NCBI GenBank assembly: GCA_009841045.1
Contig: VXMO01000052.1
Location: 1 to 35,856 of the forward strand
DNA: 35,856 bases
Direction: 5' to 3'
From: Dehalococcoidia bacterium
Lineage (GTDB): Bacteria; Chloroflexota; Dehalococcoidia; UBA6926
Shown one piece after another: positions 23,530 to 33,166 of the stretch; positions within the stretch are counted from its first letter, which is position 1; each line of letters begins with the position of its first letter. A program made the translations under genes and the position numbers. Under the pieces are notes generated by a model that saw only the letters and a program-made list of their open reading frames with translations, did no database searches and was not told where the DNA came from.

Positions 23530-24402
23530 ATGGCTCTGATTCCACCGGGTTATCTGAACACTGTGGTCGCTCTAGGTAGCGCTTCAAAAGAAGGAGCGAT
23601 GCAATACACTGCAACGGGTTTTTTGTATGGCTATCCCAGTGGGGAAACCAATGAAAGTGGAGCCAAGATGTATCGGGTCTACTTAGTAACCAATCGTCAT
23701 GTCTATGAGAAAGCTGCTAAGCAGGAAGCCCCTCTTCAGGCCCGTCTGAATAGACCAATGGGCACGGTATCAAAGTTATACTCAATACCATTGAAAGGCA
23801 CTGACGGCTCAGATTCTTGGTTCGTCCATCCAGATCCTGAGGCAGACGTGGCTGTCCTGCCAGTCAATACTCGACTGTTAGAAGCGGATGGTATTGAATT
23901 CGAGTTCTTCGCTCATGATGTCAACACTTTCACACTTGCCCAAGCCCGGGAAATTGAAGTTAGCGAAGGAGATGGCGTATTTGTATTGGGCTTTCCCTTG
24001 GGAGAGGCGGGCGATGAACGCAACTACGTAGTGGCTAGGCAGGGCATTATGGCGCGCGTTCAGGATTGGGCGAAGGGCAATGCTAGAACTTTTTTGATAG
24101 ACGCCTCCGTTTTTCCTGGTAACAGTGGCGGCCCAGTTCTTCTCAAGCCAGAACTCACATCAATTACTGGAACTAAACGCAACGATAGATGCGGGCTGAT
24201 TGGAATGGTCTCGTCCTACATGCCGTATCGGGAAATCGCGATCAGTGTACAGACGGAACGGCCAAGGATGATTTTCGAAGAAAACTCCGGCCTCGCTATA
24301 GTAGTACCCCCAAATGTAATACAAGAGGCTGTGGAAGTTGCCTTCAACGGGCGTAATTCTACGGGAGAATCTGCCGCCGATTTGCAACAAGTGGGAAAGT
24401 GA
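23530..24402 (+). CDS. trypsin-like serine protease, cytoplasmic
   Basis: A 290-residue chymotrypsin-fold protease with a complete triad: His57 in LVTNRHV, Asp106 in EADVAVLP and Ser199 in FPGNSGGPV. LGFPLG (153-158) and the SNR-like AASVFPGNSGG region are as in HtrA-type and FHA-associated bacterial trypsins. There is no signal peptide, membrane anchor or PDZ domain, so it should act in the cytoplasm. Start ATG 23530 has GGAGG six bases upstream. Codon use is visibly AT-richer than in neighbouring genes, and it sits between repeat islands within the conserved envelope cluster, which suggests acquisition by transfer. Substrate unknown. Confidence 0.8.
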   Translation: MALIPPGYLNTVVALGSASKEGAMQYTATGFLYGYPSGETNESGAKMYRVYLVTNRHVYEKAAKQEAPLQARLNRPMGTVSKLYSIPLKGTDGSDSWFVHPDPEADVAVLPVNTRLLEADGIEFEFFAHDVNTFTLAQAREIEVSEGDGVFVLGFPLGEAGDERNYVVARQGIMARVQDWAKGNARTFLIDASVFPGNSGGPVLLKPELTSITGTKRNDRCGLIGMVSSYMPYREIAISVQTERPRMIFEENSGLAIVVPPNVIQEAVEVAFNGRNSTGESAADLQQVGK

Positions 24403-24520
24403 ATCCTTGGCAAGTCCCATAGCCCTTTCCTAACAACCCATCTCAACCACCCGCCAACCTACCACCCCTGTGGTATCTTGTAGGTAGAATTCAGTCGCCT
24501 TACCAGTAGGAGAAAAGACC

Positions 24521-25669
24521 ATGCCGGAGCGACGTGTTTCTCGGCAAATCCACGTAGGCAACGTCCCCGTCGGAGGGGATGCCCCCATCGCCGTCCAGTC
24601 CATGACCAAGACGGACACGCGCGATGCCGAAGCCACCATCATGCAGACATATGAGGTTGCCGCCGCCGGGTGTGACATCATCCGCTGCGCCGTCCCCAAC
24701 ATGGACGCCGCCAAGGCCCTCAAGGAGATCTGCAGCCGCGCCCCCATCCCCGTCATCGCGGACATCCACTTCCATCACCTGCTCGCCCTTGAGGCCATCC
24801 GTAGCGGTGTCAGCGGCATCCGCCTGAACCCCGGCAACATCCGTGACGCTGACAAGGTTCGTGAGGTCGTCACGCTCGCCAAGGAATATGAGATTCCCAT
24901 CCGCATCGGCGTCAACTTCGGCTCCCTGCCGCCCATCGGCGGCATCGGCAAAACCGGCGATTTCCATCGCCTCGCGGACGGCGTCAACAAGCTCGCCAAG
25001 GCCAGCCAGGAAGGCGAGGGCGAATACACCGTCGTCGACCACATGGTTGCGACCGCCCTGTGGGAAGTCGGAATCCTTGAAGAGATGGACTTCGACCAGA
25101 TCAAGATCTCCGTCAAGGGATTCGATGTTCCGATGACCATCGAGGCTTACCAGCGCGTCGCCGAGCAGACTGACTATCCTCTGCACCTGGGCATTACGGA
25201 AGCGGGCACGCCGTCCAGCGGCTCGATCCGCAGCGCCGTCGGCCTTGGCCACCTCCTCTATGAAGGCATCGGCGACACCATCCGCGTCTCCCTCGCCGGC
25301 GACCCCGTGCGAGAGGTCGAGGCCGGATGGGACATCCTCAAGTCGCTCAACATGCGCAACAAGGGCGTCACGCTCATCGCCTGCCCGTCCTGCGGCCGCG
25401 CCGACGTTGACATCATCAAGTACTCCGAGATGGTGGATGAAGCGCTCAAGCAGGTGGACAAGCCCGTGCGCGTGGCCGTCATGGGCTGTGAGGTCAACGG
25501 CCCCGGCGAGGCCAAGGACGCCGACGTCGGAATCGCCGCAGGCAACGGCCGCGGCATCATCTTCCGCAAGGGCCAGAAGGTCCGCGTCGTTCCCGAGTCC
25601 GAGTTCGTCTCCGCCCTCATGGAAGAGATTGAGCAGATCGAACTCGACCCGGAAGCCGCCACTACCTAA
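24521..25669 (+). CDS. ispG: 4-hydroxy-3-methylbut-2-enyl diphosphate synthase
   Basis: Iron-sulfur enzyme of the MEP pathway converting MEcPP to HMBPP. The 382-residue product begins RRVSRQIHVGNVPVGGDAPI and has VQSMTKTDTRD, RLNPGNI and RIGVNFGSL. The 4Fe-4S ligands are Cys288 and Cys291 (ACPSCGR) and Cys323 (GCEVNGPGEA). Start ATG has AGGAG upstream. It ends the dxr-rseP-ispG row, although the protease gene separates it from rseP. Confidence 0.96.
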   Translation: MPERRVSRQIHVGNVPVGGDAPIAVQSMTKTDTRDAEATIMQTYEVAAAGCDIIRCAVPNMDAAKALKEICSRAPIPVIADIHFHHLLALEAIRSGVSGIRLNPGNIRDADKVREVVTLAKEYEIPIRIGVNFGSLPPIGGIGKTGDFHRLADGVNKLAKASQEGEGEYTVVDHMVATALWEVGILEEMDFDQIKISVKGFDVPMTIEAYQRVAEQTDYPLHLGITEAGTPSSGSIRSAVGLGHLLYEGIGDTIRVSLAGDPVREVEAGWDILKSLNMRNKGVTLIACPSCGRADVDIIKYSEMVDEALKQVDKPVRVAVMGCEVNGPGEAKDADVGIAAGNGRGIIFRKGQKVRVVPESEFVSALMEEIEQIELDPEAATT

Positions 25670-25678
25670 TGTCATATC

Positions 25679-25701
25679 CCCTCCCCCTTGATGGGGGAGG
25701 G
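25679..25701 (+). repeat. G/C-rich hairpin D downstream of ispG
   Basis: Arms CCCTCCCCC and GGGGGAGGG pair around TTGAT. It lies ten bases after the ispG stop. There is no T-run, so termination is uncertain; it may be another genome repeat type. Confidence 0.7.
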
Positions 25702-25724
25702 CTAGGGTGGGGGTGACTCACCCT

Positions 25725-25753
25725 GTTCACCCTGAGCCTGTCGAAGGGCGAAC
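25725..25753 (+). repeat. hairpin repeat, family B (copy B4)
   Basis: GTTCACCCT and AGGGCGAAC around GAGCCTGTCGA, with one A-C mismatch in the stem. A4 starts six bases later. Confidence 0.82.
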
Positions 25754-25759
25754 CCCCCT

Positions 25760-25806
25760 CGTCATTCCCGCGAAAGCGGGAATCCAGTACGGCGCATAGC
25801 GCCGTC
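25760..25806 (+). repeat. double-hairpin repeat, family A (copy A4)
   Basis: First hairpin at 25764-25783 identical to the others; second ACGGCGC-ATA-GCGCCGT at 25789-25805. Confidence 0.88.
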
Positions 25807-25949
25807 TCCCCTCCTCATTCTCGCCAAAACAGGAACGCGGTGCGCCAACCCCAAGTACCAATCAATCCTGATCGCGAACTTTGGCCGTAGGCACTGCCTA
25901 CCCGTCCCCAACTAGCGTGCCATTTACGCGCGCTGTATCCTATTGCGAG

Positions 25950-25955
25950 TACAAT
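25950..25955 (+). promoter_or_regulatory. tentative -10 box for mutase operon
   Basis: TACAAT about 60 bases before the GTG start of the mutase gene, without a recognisable -35. Confidence 0.25.
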
Positions 25956-26016
25956 TGCGGCGCAACGGCGCTAACAATGCGCCCGTCGACATGATCATGG
26001 TGGGGAGGATGAGCCT

Positions 26017-27681
<1,665 letters not shown>

Positions 27682-27706
27682 CCTTTCCGTCATTCCCAAT
27701 ACCTTC

Positions 27707-27737
27707 TGTCATTCCGAGCGCAGCCGAGGAATCCAAA
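27707..27737 (+). repeat. hairpin repeat, family C (copy C5)
   Basis: ATTCC and GGAAT around GAGCGCAGCCGA, between the mutase and first VOC gene, inside the predicted operon transcript. Confidence 0.83.
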
Positions 27738-27793
27738 ACGAAGCAAATCATCACAAACGCGTAACGCAAACCGAGGAGGCCAAGTTCAAAAAA

Positions 27794-28597
27794 ATGTTTA
27801 CCAGCATCGACCATATCGGCGTCGTCGTTCGTGACCTGAAAGAAGCCACAGACGCGTTTGAGCGCGTTTTTGGGCTTAAGATCGCCGTCCAGGAGCCCAT
27901 CCCGGAACGTGGCCTCATAGCCGCCCTCGTGCCCACCGCAGACGTGCGGTTTGAGCTGATGGAGCCGACAGACCCGGAAAGCGCCGTGGGGCGTTTCATG
28001 GCGCGGCGCGGCGAGGGCATCCAGCATATCTGCTTTGAAGTTGACGACATTCTGCAGGCCATTGCCACCCTGAAAGAGCGTGAGGTGCAGATTATCCAGG
28101 GTGAACCGGAGACCGGGTTTGTGGGCGACGTTGAATTCGTCCACCCCCGCGCCGCCAACGGCGTCCTCACAGAAGTCGCCCAGATCACGCGCCGCACCCC
28201 CACTGAACACGATCTCAGCCTTCACCACATCACCATCGCCACCCCGGACCGTGACGCTGCGGTGGCGAACTGGACCAAGAGCTTTGGTCTCACCCTCGAC
28301 CGGACATCGGAGCGTGAGAATGCCGACATCATCGCTGGTTGGATGGGTGTAGGAAGTGCCGAAGTTGAATTCGCGCAACCGACCTCAGACGAGGGTCCGC
28401 TGGCCAAGTTCATCAGCGAGCGCGGCCCCGGCGTCTTTGGCATCGTCCTTGAAAGCAGTGACGCCGCCGGCCTTGCGGAGCATGTGAAAGCGCAGGGCAT
28501 CCGTGTTATCGAGGACCCGGAGGGAGACAGCATCATCCGTGTCGTCCACCCCAAGGACTTCTTCGGAACCCTCATCATGATCAACCAACGCAACTAG
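27794..28597 (+). CDS. double-VOC protein, methylmalonyl-CoA epimerase-like
   Basis: A 267-residue protein made of two VOC (glyoxalase-fold) domains (about 1-135 and 140-267). The first resembles methylmalonyl-CoA epimerase: IDHIGVVVRDL with ligand His, RFELMEP, IQHICFEV with His, and LTEVAQ with Glu. The second, LHHITIATPD onward, keeps an N-terminal His but ends GTLIMIN instead of carrying the last Glu. Single-domain epimerases are about 135-150 residues, so this is a tandem fusion. The ATG lies 14 bases after GAGGAGG, longer than ideal. It probably epimerises (S)- to (R)-methylmalonyl-CoA for the neighbouring mutase. Confidence 0.82.
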   Translation: MFTSIDHIGVVVRDLKEATDAFERVFGLKIAVQEPIPERGLIAALVPTADVRFELMEPTDPESAVGRFMARRGEGIQHICFEVDDILQAIATLKEREVQIIQGEPETGFVGDVEFVHPRAANGVLTEVAQITRRTPTEHDLSLHHITIATPDRDAAVANWTKSFGLTLDRTSERENADIIAGWMGVGSAEVEFAQPTSDEGPLAKFISERGPGVFGIVLESSDAAGLAEHVKAQGIRVIEDPEGDSIIRVVHPKDFFGTLIMINQRN

Positions 28598-28619
28598 ACC
28601 GCTCAGAAAGGCAATCACA

Positions 28620-29501
28620 ATGACAGACCAAAACGACCTCCTCCTGAAGCGATTTGACCAGGTCGGCCTCCTTGTCCGCGATATCGACGAAGCCGCCCAG
28701 AAATTTGAAGACGTGCTCGGCCTCACCGCCACCGTCAAACGAGAGGCGCAGGACGAAGGCTACCGCGCCGCCATCATCCCTCTACGCGTCGGCCGCATCC
28801 TGCTTCTGCAGCCCACAACCGACGACAGTCCCTTGGCCAAGCAGCTTGAAGAGCGCGGCGAGGGCATGCACCACGTCAGCTTCCACGTCGAGGACGTTGA
28901 GCAGGCCACCGAGGAGATCAAGGGCCGCGGTGCCGAATTTATAGTCCATGAAGCCCAACAGGGCATCACCGGCAAGAACACCATCATCAGCCCTACCAGC
29001 ACCGGCGGCGTCCCCGTTGAGATTAAGGAAACCACCCTTTTCACCCCCGGCACGTCCCGTGACATCGGCCTCCACCACGTCACCATCCGCACTGAAGATG
29101 TTGGCACGGCGGCGGCCACATGGCAGCACCTGTTCCGAATGCCGCTCAAGCGCCGTGCCGTCTCCGAGGGATTCGGCATGGACACCGCATGGCTCGACGC
29201 CGGTGACGCCGAGGTCGAATTCGCGCAAGATCTGCGAGATGACGGCCCCGTCGCCCGCGCCCTCAAACTCATGGGCGAGGGTCTTCACGCAGTCGTCCTT
29301 GAGACCGACGATCCTGTGGCCGTTGAGGAGCGGGTCCGCGCGGCAGGCGTCCGCATCATCGTCGACGACGGCGAGCCCACCAATGTTCTCCGCGCCGTTC
29401 ACCCCCTTGATTTTCTCGGTACGCTGGTATTGATTTCGCAGCGTGACGCGGCCCACGCGGGCATGAACCGCACACAGCCCGCGGAAGACGCAGCGCACTA
29501 G
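28620..29501 (+). CDS. double-VOC protein, paralogue of the preceding gene
   Basis: A 293-residue paralogue of the gene 22 bases upstream, also with two VOC domains. In the first domain the N-terminal metal His is replaced ([11 protein letters not shown] reads Gln), the second position is LLLQP with Gln, and [10 protein letters not shown] and VPVEIKE keep His and Glu. The second domain starts [10 protein letters not shown] and ends GTLVLIS. The altered ligand set suggests a changed or supporting role, perhaps in a heteromer with the first protein. The C-terminal 25 residues are a disordered-looking tail absent from the paralogue. Confidence 0.78.
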   Translation: MTDQNDLLLKRFDQVGLLVRDIDEAAQKFEDVLGLTATVKREAQDEGYRAAIIPLRVGRILLLQPTTDDSPLAKQLEERGEGMHHVSFHVEDVEQATEEIKGRGAEFIVHEAQQGITGKNTIISPTSTGGVPVEIKETTLFTPGTSRDIGLHHVTIRTEDVGTAAATWQHLFRMPLKRRAVSEGFGMDTAWLDAGDAEVEFAQDLRDDGPVARALKLMGEGLHAVVLETDDPVAVEERVRAAGVRIIVDDGEPTNVLRAVHPLDFLGTLVLISQRDAAHAGMNRTQPAEDAAH

Positions 29502-29547
29502 GGCGGCGCGTCATAGAGCGCCCGCCCCACGGAGAGGAGCGACAGCA

Positions 29548-29964
29548 ATGACAACAGCAACCGCCCCCGCCCGGGTCCTGATTGCCAAGCCCGGCCTTGA
29601 CGGCCACGACCGCGGCGCGAAGGTCGTCGCCCGCGCCCTGCGCGACGCCGGCTTTGAAGTCATCTACACCGGCATCCGCCAGACGCCTGAGATGATTGTC
29701 CAGGCCGCCGTGCAGGAAGACGTGGACGCCATCGGCCTCAGCATCCTCTCGGGCGCCCACCTTGATCTTCTCCCCGCCATCGTCAATGGCCTGCGCGAGA
29801 ACGGCCTTGATATCCCCGTCTTCTCCGGTGGGATCATCCCCAAGGAAGACTACGAAGCCCTCACCAACATGGGCATCGCGGGCATCTTCGGCCCCGGCAC
29901 CAGCCTCAAAGAGATAGTCGACTTCACCCGCGAAGTCACCGGCGCCCCCACCCCCGAAGAATAA
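29548..29964 (+). CDS. methylmalonyl-CoA mutase small subunit (B12-binding)
   Basis: Cobalamin-binding Rossmann-like domain of 138 residues that complements the catalytic subunit. The B12 motif is complete: [11 protein letters not shown] at 14-24 with His20 as lower axial ligand (DxHxxG), GLSILSGAH (SxL) and SGGIIP (GG). GAGGAG-type ribosome site upstream at about 29533. Together with the large subunit it would form an active split mutase, as in archaea and Chloroflexota. Confidence 0.94.
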   Translation: MTTATAPARVLIAKPGLDGHDRGAKVVARALRDAGFEVIYTGIRQTPEMIVQAAVQEDVDAIGLSILSGAHLDLLPAIVNGLRENGLDIPVFSGGIIPKEDYEALTNMGIAGIFGPGTSLKEIVDFTREVTGAPTPEE

Positions 29965-30010
29965 GAGGCCTCCCCCTCGGGAGCGATGCTTCCTCACTTT
30001 GCCCATAAGG

Positions 30011-30041
30011 AGTATGATTAAATTGATCCGTGATTCATACT
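30011..30041 (+). promoter_or_regulatory. vapBC promoter/operator
   Basis: Inverted repeat AGTATGA (30011-30017) and TCATACT (30035-30041) flanks the predicted transcription start. The left arm overlaps TATGAT (30013-30018), a good -10 box. This is the usual arrangement for autorepression by an antitoxin-toxin complex. Confidence 0.55.
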
Positions 30042-30050
30042 GAGGAAATC

Positions 30051-30281
30051 ATGCGTATATCTGAACGAGGCCAGATTACGATTCCCAAGGCGCTCCGCGA
30101 CCGCCTCGGAATGCACCACAACATCGAAGTCGAAATCACTTTGACGGAACAGGGACTACTTATCAGGAAGCGCGGTTCCGCCACACACCCGGTCGACCAG
30201 GTATACGGCATCCTTGGCAGAGACGCCTTGGGCGAAGGCGTCAGTGTCGATGACTACATTGAAGAGATTCGAGGCAGATGA
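30051..30281 (+). CDS. vapB: AbrB/SpoVT-type antitoxin (VapB)
   Basis: A 76-residue DNA-binding antitoxin. MRISERGQITIPKALRDRLGM is the classic AbrB swapped-hairpin N-terminus (here stated as residues 1-21), followed by VEITLTEQGLLIRKR. The C-terminal 30 residues would wrap the toxin. The ATG at 30051 is preferred over a GTG at 30030 because GAGGAA lies just upstream. Its stop overlaps the toxin start (ATGA). Confidence 0.88.
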   Translation: MRISERGQITIPKALRDRLGMHHNIEVEITLTEQGLLIRKRGSATHPVDQVYGILGRDALGEGVSVDDYIEEIRGR

Positions 30282-30682
30282 TCACCGCTGTCGACACGAA
30301 CATTCTTCTCGATGTCTTCCTCGCAAGTGATGAGCATGCCCCCCGGTCTCGGGAATGGCTGAGAGATGCCTATGAAGCGGGCGCAATCATCGTATGTGAC
30401 ATCGTGTACGCGGAGCTTGTCCCAGCGTTTACAGATCGCGCATCGTTGGACGGCGCATTGGAAAGAATGGGCATCACCGTCTCCCAAATTGACCGTTCCA
30501 CGTCCTACGAGGCCGGTTTAAGGTGGAAGCGCTATCGTGCCTCTGGCGGGCCTCGGAACCGGATAATCGCAGACTTCCTCATCGGTGCCCACGCTGCTGC
30601 AACTGCTGACCGCTTCCTTACACGCGACAGAGGCTTCTTCGCAAACTATTTCCCTGAACTACTGAGCGCTTCCACCTCATAA
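30278..30682 (+). CDS. vapC: PIN-domain ribonuclease toxin (VapC)
   Basis: A 134-residue PIN endoribonuclease. The acidic active-site residues are all present: Asp6 in VDTNILLDV, Glu46 in YAELVP, Asp99 in ADFLIGAHA and Asp117 in TRDRGFF. Overlaps vapB by four bases. Known VapC toxins cut tRNA or rRNA; the target here cannot be told. The pair sits between the mutase operon and DUF177. Confidence 0.9.
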   Translation: MITAVDTNILLDVFLASDEHAPRSREWLRDAYEAGAIIVCDIVYAELVPAFTDRASLDGALERMGITVSQIDRSTSYEAGLRWKRYRASGGPRNRIIADFLIGAHAAATADRFLTRDRGFFANYFPELLSASTS

Positions 30683-30697
30683 CAACACCTCCGCCCC

Positions 30698-30725
30698 GTT
30701 CGTCCTGAGCTTGTCGAAGGACAAC
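30698..30725 (+). repeat. hairpin repeat, family B (copy B5)
   Basis: GTTCGTCCT and AGGACAAC around GAGCTTGTCGA. The stem reads TCCT/AGGA where other copies read CCCT/AGGG, a paired change. Confidence 0.8.
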
Positions 30726-30735
30726 CCTCCGCCCT

Positions 30736-30765
30736 TGTCATTCCGAGCGCAGTCGAGGAATCTAA
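30736..30765 (+). repeat. hairpin repeat, family C (copy C6)
   Basis: ATTCC and GGAAT around GAGCGCAGTCGA, then TCTAAAG; ten bases after copy B5. Confidence 0.85.
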
Positions 30766-30796
30766 AGAGGTGGCAATAACCGCCAACCCCCGAATG

Positions 30797-30802
30797 TAAA
30801 AT
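30797..30802 (+). promoter_or_regulatory. -10 box of DUF177 gene (TAAAAT), possible leaderless start
   Basis: TAAAAT ends five bases before the ATG at 30808 and no ribosome site exists. Transcription would begin at or next to the start codon. Confidence 0.45.
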
Positions 30803-30807
30803 CCAAC

Positions 30808-31320
30808 ATGTTAGTAAACGTCAGCGCCCTCATGCAGGAACCCATCGGCGCGCGCCGATCCTACGGCTTCATCGGTGAAGACGTGGACAGCGCCGTCGTC
30901 AACTGCGAGGCCGACCTCATGCGCACAGACGCCGGAATCCTCGTCTCCGCCACATGCGACGCCGAGAATGAGCAGACATGCTCCCTCTGCCTCAAGCCCT
31001 ACCCTCACAAACTGCAATTCTCGTTCGAAGAAGAGTTCTTCCCCGTAATCGATATCGCCACCGGCCGCAAGATGCCGGAACGCGACACGTCAGAAGACCT
31101 GCAGATCAACGAACAGCATCATCTTGATGTCTCCGACGCCGTTCGGCAGTACTTGATAATGTATGAGCCGCAGAACCCCGTCTGCAAAGCCGACTGCCTC
31201 GGCCTCTGTCCGCAGTGCGGAGTCGACCGCAATACGGTATCCTGCAAGTGCCCGCCCGTACCCGCTCGCAGTGAGTGGGCCAAGCTCCAGGAGCTATGGG
31301 CACACAAATCTGACGACTAA
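30808..31320 (+). CDS. YceD/DUF177 family protein
   Basis: A 170-residue DUF177 protein. CSLCLKPYPHKLQFSFEEEFFP in the middle (given as positions about 56-77 with Cys56 and Cys59) and CKADCLGLCPQCGVDRN near 127-143 are the family hallmarks, giving two pairs of likely zinc-binding cysteines. It is directly upstream of rpmF, the conserved bacterial order. The plant relative is needed for 23S rRNA accumulation, and a role in ribosome assembly is likely here. Confidence 0.9.
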   Translation: MLVNVSALMQEPIGARRSYGFIGEDVDSAVVNCEADLMRTDAGILVSATCDAENEQTCSLCLKPYPHKLQFSFEEEFFPVIDIATGRKMPERDTSEDLQINEQHHLDVSDAVRQYLIMYEPQNPVCKADCLGLCPQCGVDRNTVSCKCPPVPARSEWAKLQELWAHKSDD

Positions 31321-31418
31321 CCTGATCGAGGAAGGAACATAGACCCGCGTCGAAACTATCGACGATGAAGAATAACCTAAGACCATTAGGCTCTCAAAGC
31401 CGGAAAGGCCTTTAAAAA

Positions 31419-31610
31419 ATGCCGCCACTACCTAAACGGCGACGTTCCCGTGCCCGCCAGAACAAACGCATGGCGCACACCGGCCGCTCGCGTATCCTTA
31501 CAAGCCAGTGCCCCACGTGCAGCAGCCGGAGAGTTCCTCATCGCGTCTGCCCCACCTGCGGCATCTACAACGGTAGGCAGGTCGTAACACCACGCCGCGC
31601 TACTGAATAA
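31419..31610 (+). CDS. rpmF: 50S ribosomal protein L32 (zinc-ribbon form)
   Basis: A 63-residue basic protein: MPPLPKRRRSRARQNKR, then CPTC at about 31-34 and CPTCG at 44-48. These four cysteines form a zinc ribbon (the C+ type). The leader between DUF177 and rpmF includes a small CCTAA/TTAGG hairpin and an AAAGGCCTTT palindrome. The usual next gene, plsX, is absent; fabD follows instead. Confidence 0.94.
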   Translation: MPPLPKRRRSRARQNKRMAHTGRSRILTSQCPTCSSRRVPHRVCPTCGIYNGRQVVTPRRATE

Positions 31611-31727
31611 CTGCTTGACAACCGTGAGTTGCCTGCCCACCGGCGCCCCGGGCAGCAAGCACACACACCAAACCAACGCAGAGGGCGCACAGCGCGAGGA
31701 CAAAGGACACAGAGGGAGTAGCCGAAA

Positions 31728-32648
31728 ATGACAGTCGCGTATCTCTTTCCCGGTCAGGGCGCACAGGCAGTGGGTATGGGCAAGGATCTCTATGACGCTG
31801 TCCCTGCCGCAAAAGCCATATTTGACGAGGCCGATCAGGCCCTCGGGTTCTCACTCTCTCAGCTCTGCTTTGAAGGTCCCATGGAGGACCTCACGCAGAC
31901 CATCAACACCCAGCCCGCCATCCTCACCGCGTCCGTCGCCACCCTTGAAGCCGCACGGGAGAATCTTGGCGACAAAGGCCTAACCCCCACCCACACCGCC
32001 GGACACAGCCTCGGTGAATATTCATCCCTCGTCGCCGCCGGTTCTATGACCTTCAGCGACGCCGTCAAGCTCGTCCGTGAGCGCGGCCGCCTCATGCAGG
32101 CCGCGGGTGATGAACAGGAAGGCACAATGAGCGCCATCATCGGCATGGGTGAGGATGATCTAAGGGCAATCTGCGACGAGACCGGCGTGGACATGGCCAA
32201 CTTGAATGCCGTGGGGCAGATTGCGATTAGCGGCTCCGTCGCGGGAATCGAAGCGGCGGAGAAACTGGCGGAGGAGCGGGGCGCTCGGCGCGTCGTGCGC
32301 CTGAACGTCAGTGCCGCGTTCCACTCCTCTCTCATGGACCCCGCCGTTCCCGGCATGCGCGCCGCCCTTGAGGGCGCGTCCATCTCCGCACCAACCTTCC
32401 CCGTCGTCGGCAACGTCACCGCGCAGCCGCTCGAGACGGCGGATGAGGTCGTTGATGAGCTTGCCAGCCAGATCCGCAGCTCCGTCCAGTGGTTCCGCAC
32501 CGTGGAGTACCTCCGTGATAACGGTGTCACCACGTTCATCGAGCTCGGCCCCGGCAAGGTCCTCACCGGCCTCGTCAAGCGAGCCTTTGAAGAGGCGGAG
32601 ACAATCAACGTCGGCAACCTGGAGGAGCTTGAGGCTCTCCGAGCCTGA
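31728..32648 (+). CDS. fabD: malonyl-CoA:ACP transacylase
   Basis: Loads malonyl units onto ACP for fatty acid synthesis. The 306-residue product has LFPGQGAQ at 6-13, the nucleophile Ser94 in GHSLGEYSSLVAAG, catalytic His199 in AFHSSLM, and QWFRTVEYL and IELGPGKVLTGL near the end. Start ATG has GGGAG about nine bases upstream. ACP itself is encoded 0.5 kb downstream. Confidence 0.96.
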   Translation: MTVAYLFPGQGAQAVGMGKDLYDAVPAAKAIFDEADQALGFSLSQLCFEGPMEDLTQTINTQPAILTASVATLEAARENLGDKGLTPTHTAGHSLGEYSSLVAAGSMTFSDAVKLVRERGRLMQAAGDEQEGTMSAIIGMGEDDLRAICDETGVDMANLNAVGQIAISGSVAGIEAAEKLAEERGARRVVRLNVSAAFHSSLMDPAVPGMRAALEGASISAPTFPVVGNVTAQPLETADEVVDELASQIRSSVQWFRTVEYLRDNGVTTFIELGPGKVLTGLVKRAFEEAETINVGNLEELEALRA

Positions 32649-32662
32649 GCAAAGGGTCGGCC

Positions 32663-33124
32663 GTGTCACCAGCGTCTGCGGATGGCACTGCCGTCGATCG
32701 ATTTGTAGAGTCCCGACGCAGCGCCCGCGCCATCGCGCTCCAGGCCCTTTATGAGTGGGATGCTGTCAAGCACCTGCCCGCAGACTCAGTTGGCCGCATA
32801 GCCGACGATTTCATCGAGGACGCCGACCGCGAATCCGTCCTCTCCTACGCTGCCGCCCTCGTGGAGGATGTCCAAGAGGACGAGGAGCGCCTTGATCGCC
32901 TGATCCAGGAGCACGCCACCGCTTACCCGGTCAGCCAGCTTGCCGCCGTCGACCGCAACGCCTTGCGTCTCGCGCTGTCCGAGATAACGCATGAACGCGT
33001 GCCTGCGGCAATCGCTATCGATGAAGCCGTTGAACTTGCCCGCACATACGGCGCGGAATCGTCGGCGCGCTTCGTTCACGGCGTCTTGGGCGGCGTGCTT
33101 GCGGAACTCACGAATGCCCCCTAA
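32663..33124 (+). CDS. nusB: transcription antitermination factor NusB
   Basis: RNA-binding antitermination factor for rRNA operons. The 153-residue all-helical protein shows RSARAIALQALYEWD, VSQLAAVDRNALRLALSEI (described as the conserved middle helix), IAIDEAVELARTYG and FVHGVLGGVL, all diagnostic. GTG start with AAAGGG upstream. It is inserted between fabD and acpP, an uncommon neighbourhood. Confidence 0.94.
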   Translation: MSPASADGTAVDRFVESRRSARAIALQALYEWDAVKHLPADSVGRIADDFIEDADRESVLSYAAALVEDVQEDEERLDRLIQEHATAYPVSQLAAVDRNALRLALSEITHERVPAAIAIDEAVELARTYGAESSARFVHGVLGGVLAELTNAP

Positions 33125-33166
33125 TGTGTAAAACAGGAAATAACCAGCGCAGGGAGGGATTGTCAC

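Larger units (their letters stand above)
25670..26016. other. 347-base gene-free stretch with repeats and mutase leader
   Basis: Contains the G/C hairpin D (25679-25701), copies B4 and A4, and about 200 bases of unassigned sequence before the mutase GTG. A TACAAT at 25950-25955 is the best -10 candidate; no matching -35 is visible. Confidence 0.6.

Noticed and set aside
24500-25675. Long open frame on the minus strand opposite ispG
   Set aside because: It mirrors the codons of ispG, is full of low-complexity Asp/Gly/Ala runs, has no ribosome site and no family motif. Similar minus-strand frames opposite dxr, def and the mutase were rejected for the same reason.
25679-25701. Rho-independent terminator after ispG
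   Set aside because: The stem is strong but no T-run follows, and the sequence looks like another dispersed G/C repeat; kept only as a hairpin.
12975-25806. Recurring short repeats as a CRISPR array
   Set aside because: The copies are scattered, separated by whole genes, and are hairpins of several types. There are no regular spacers or cas genes.
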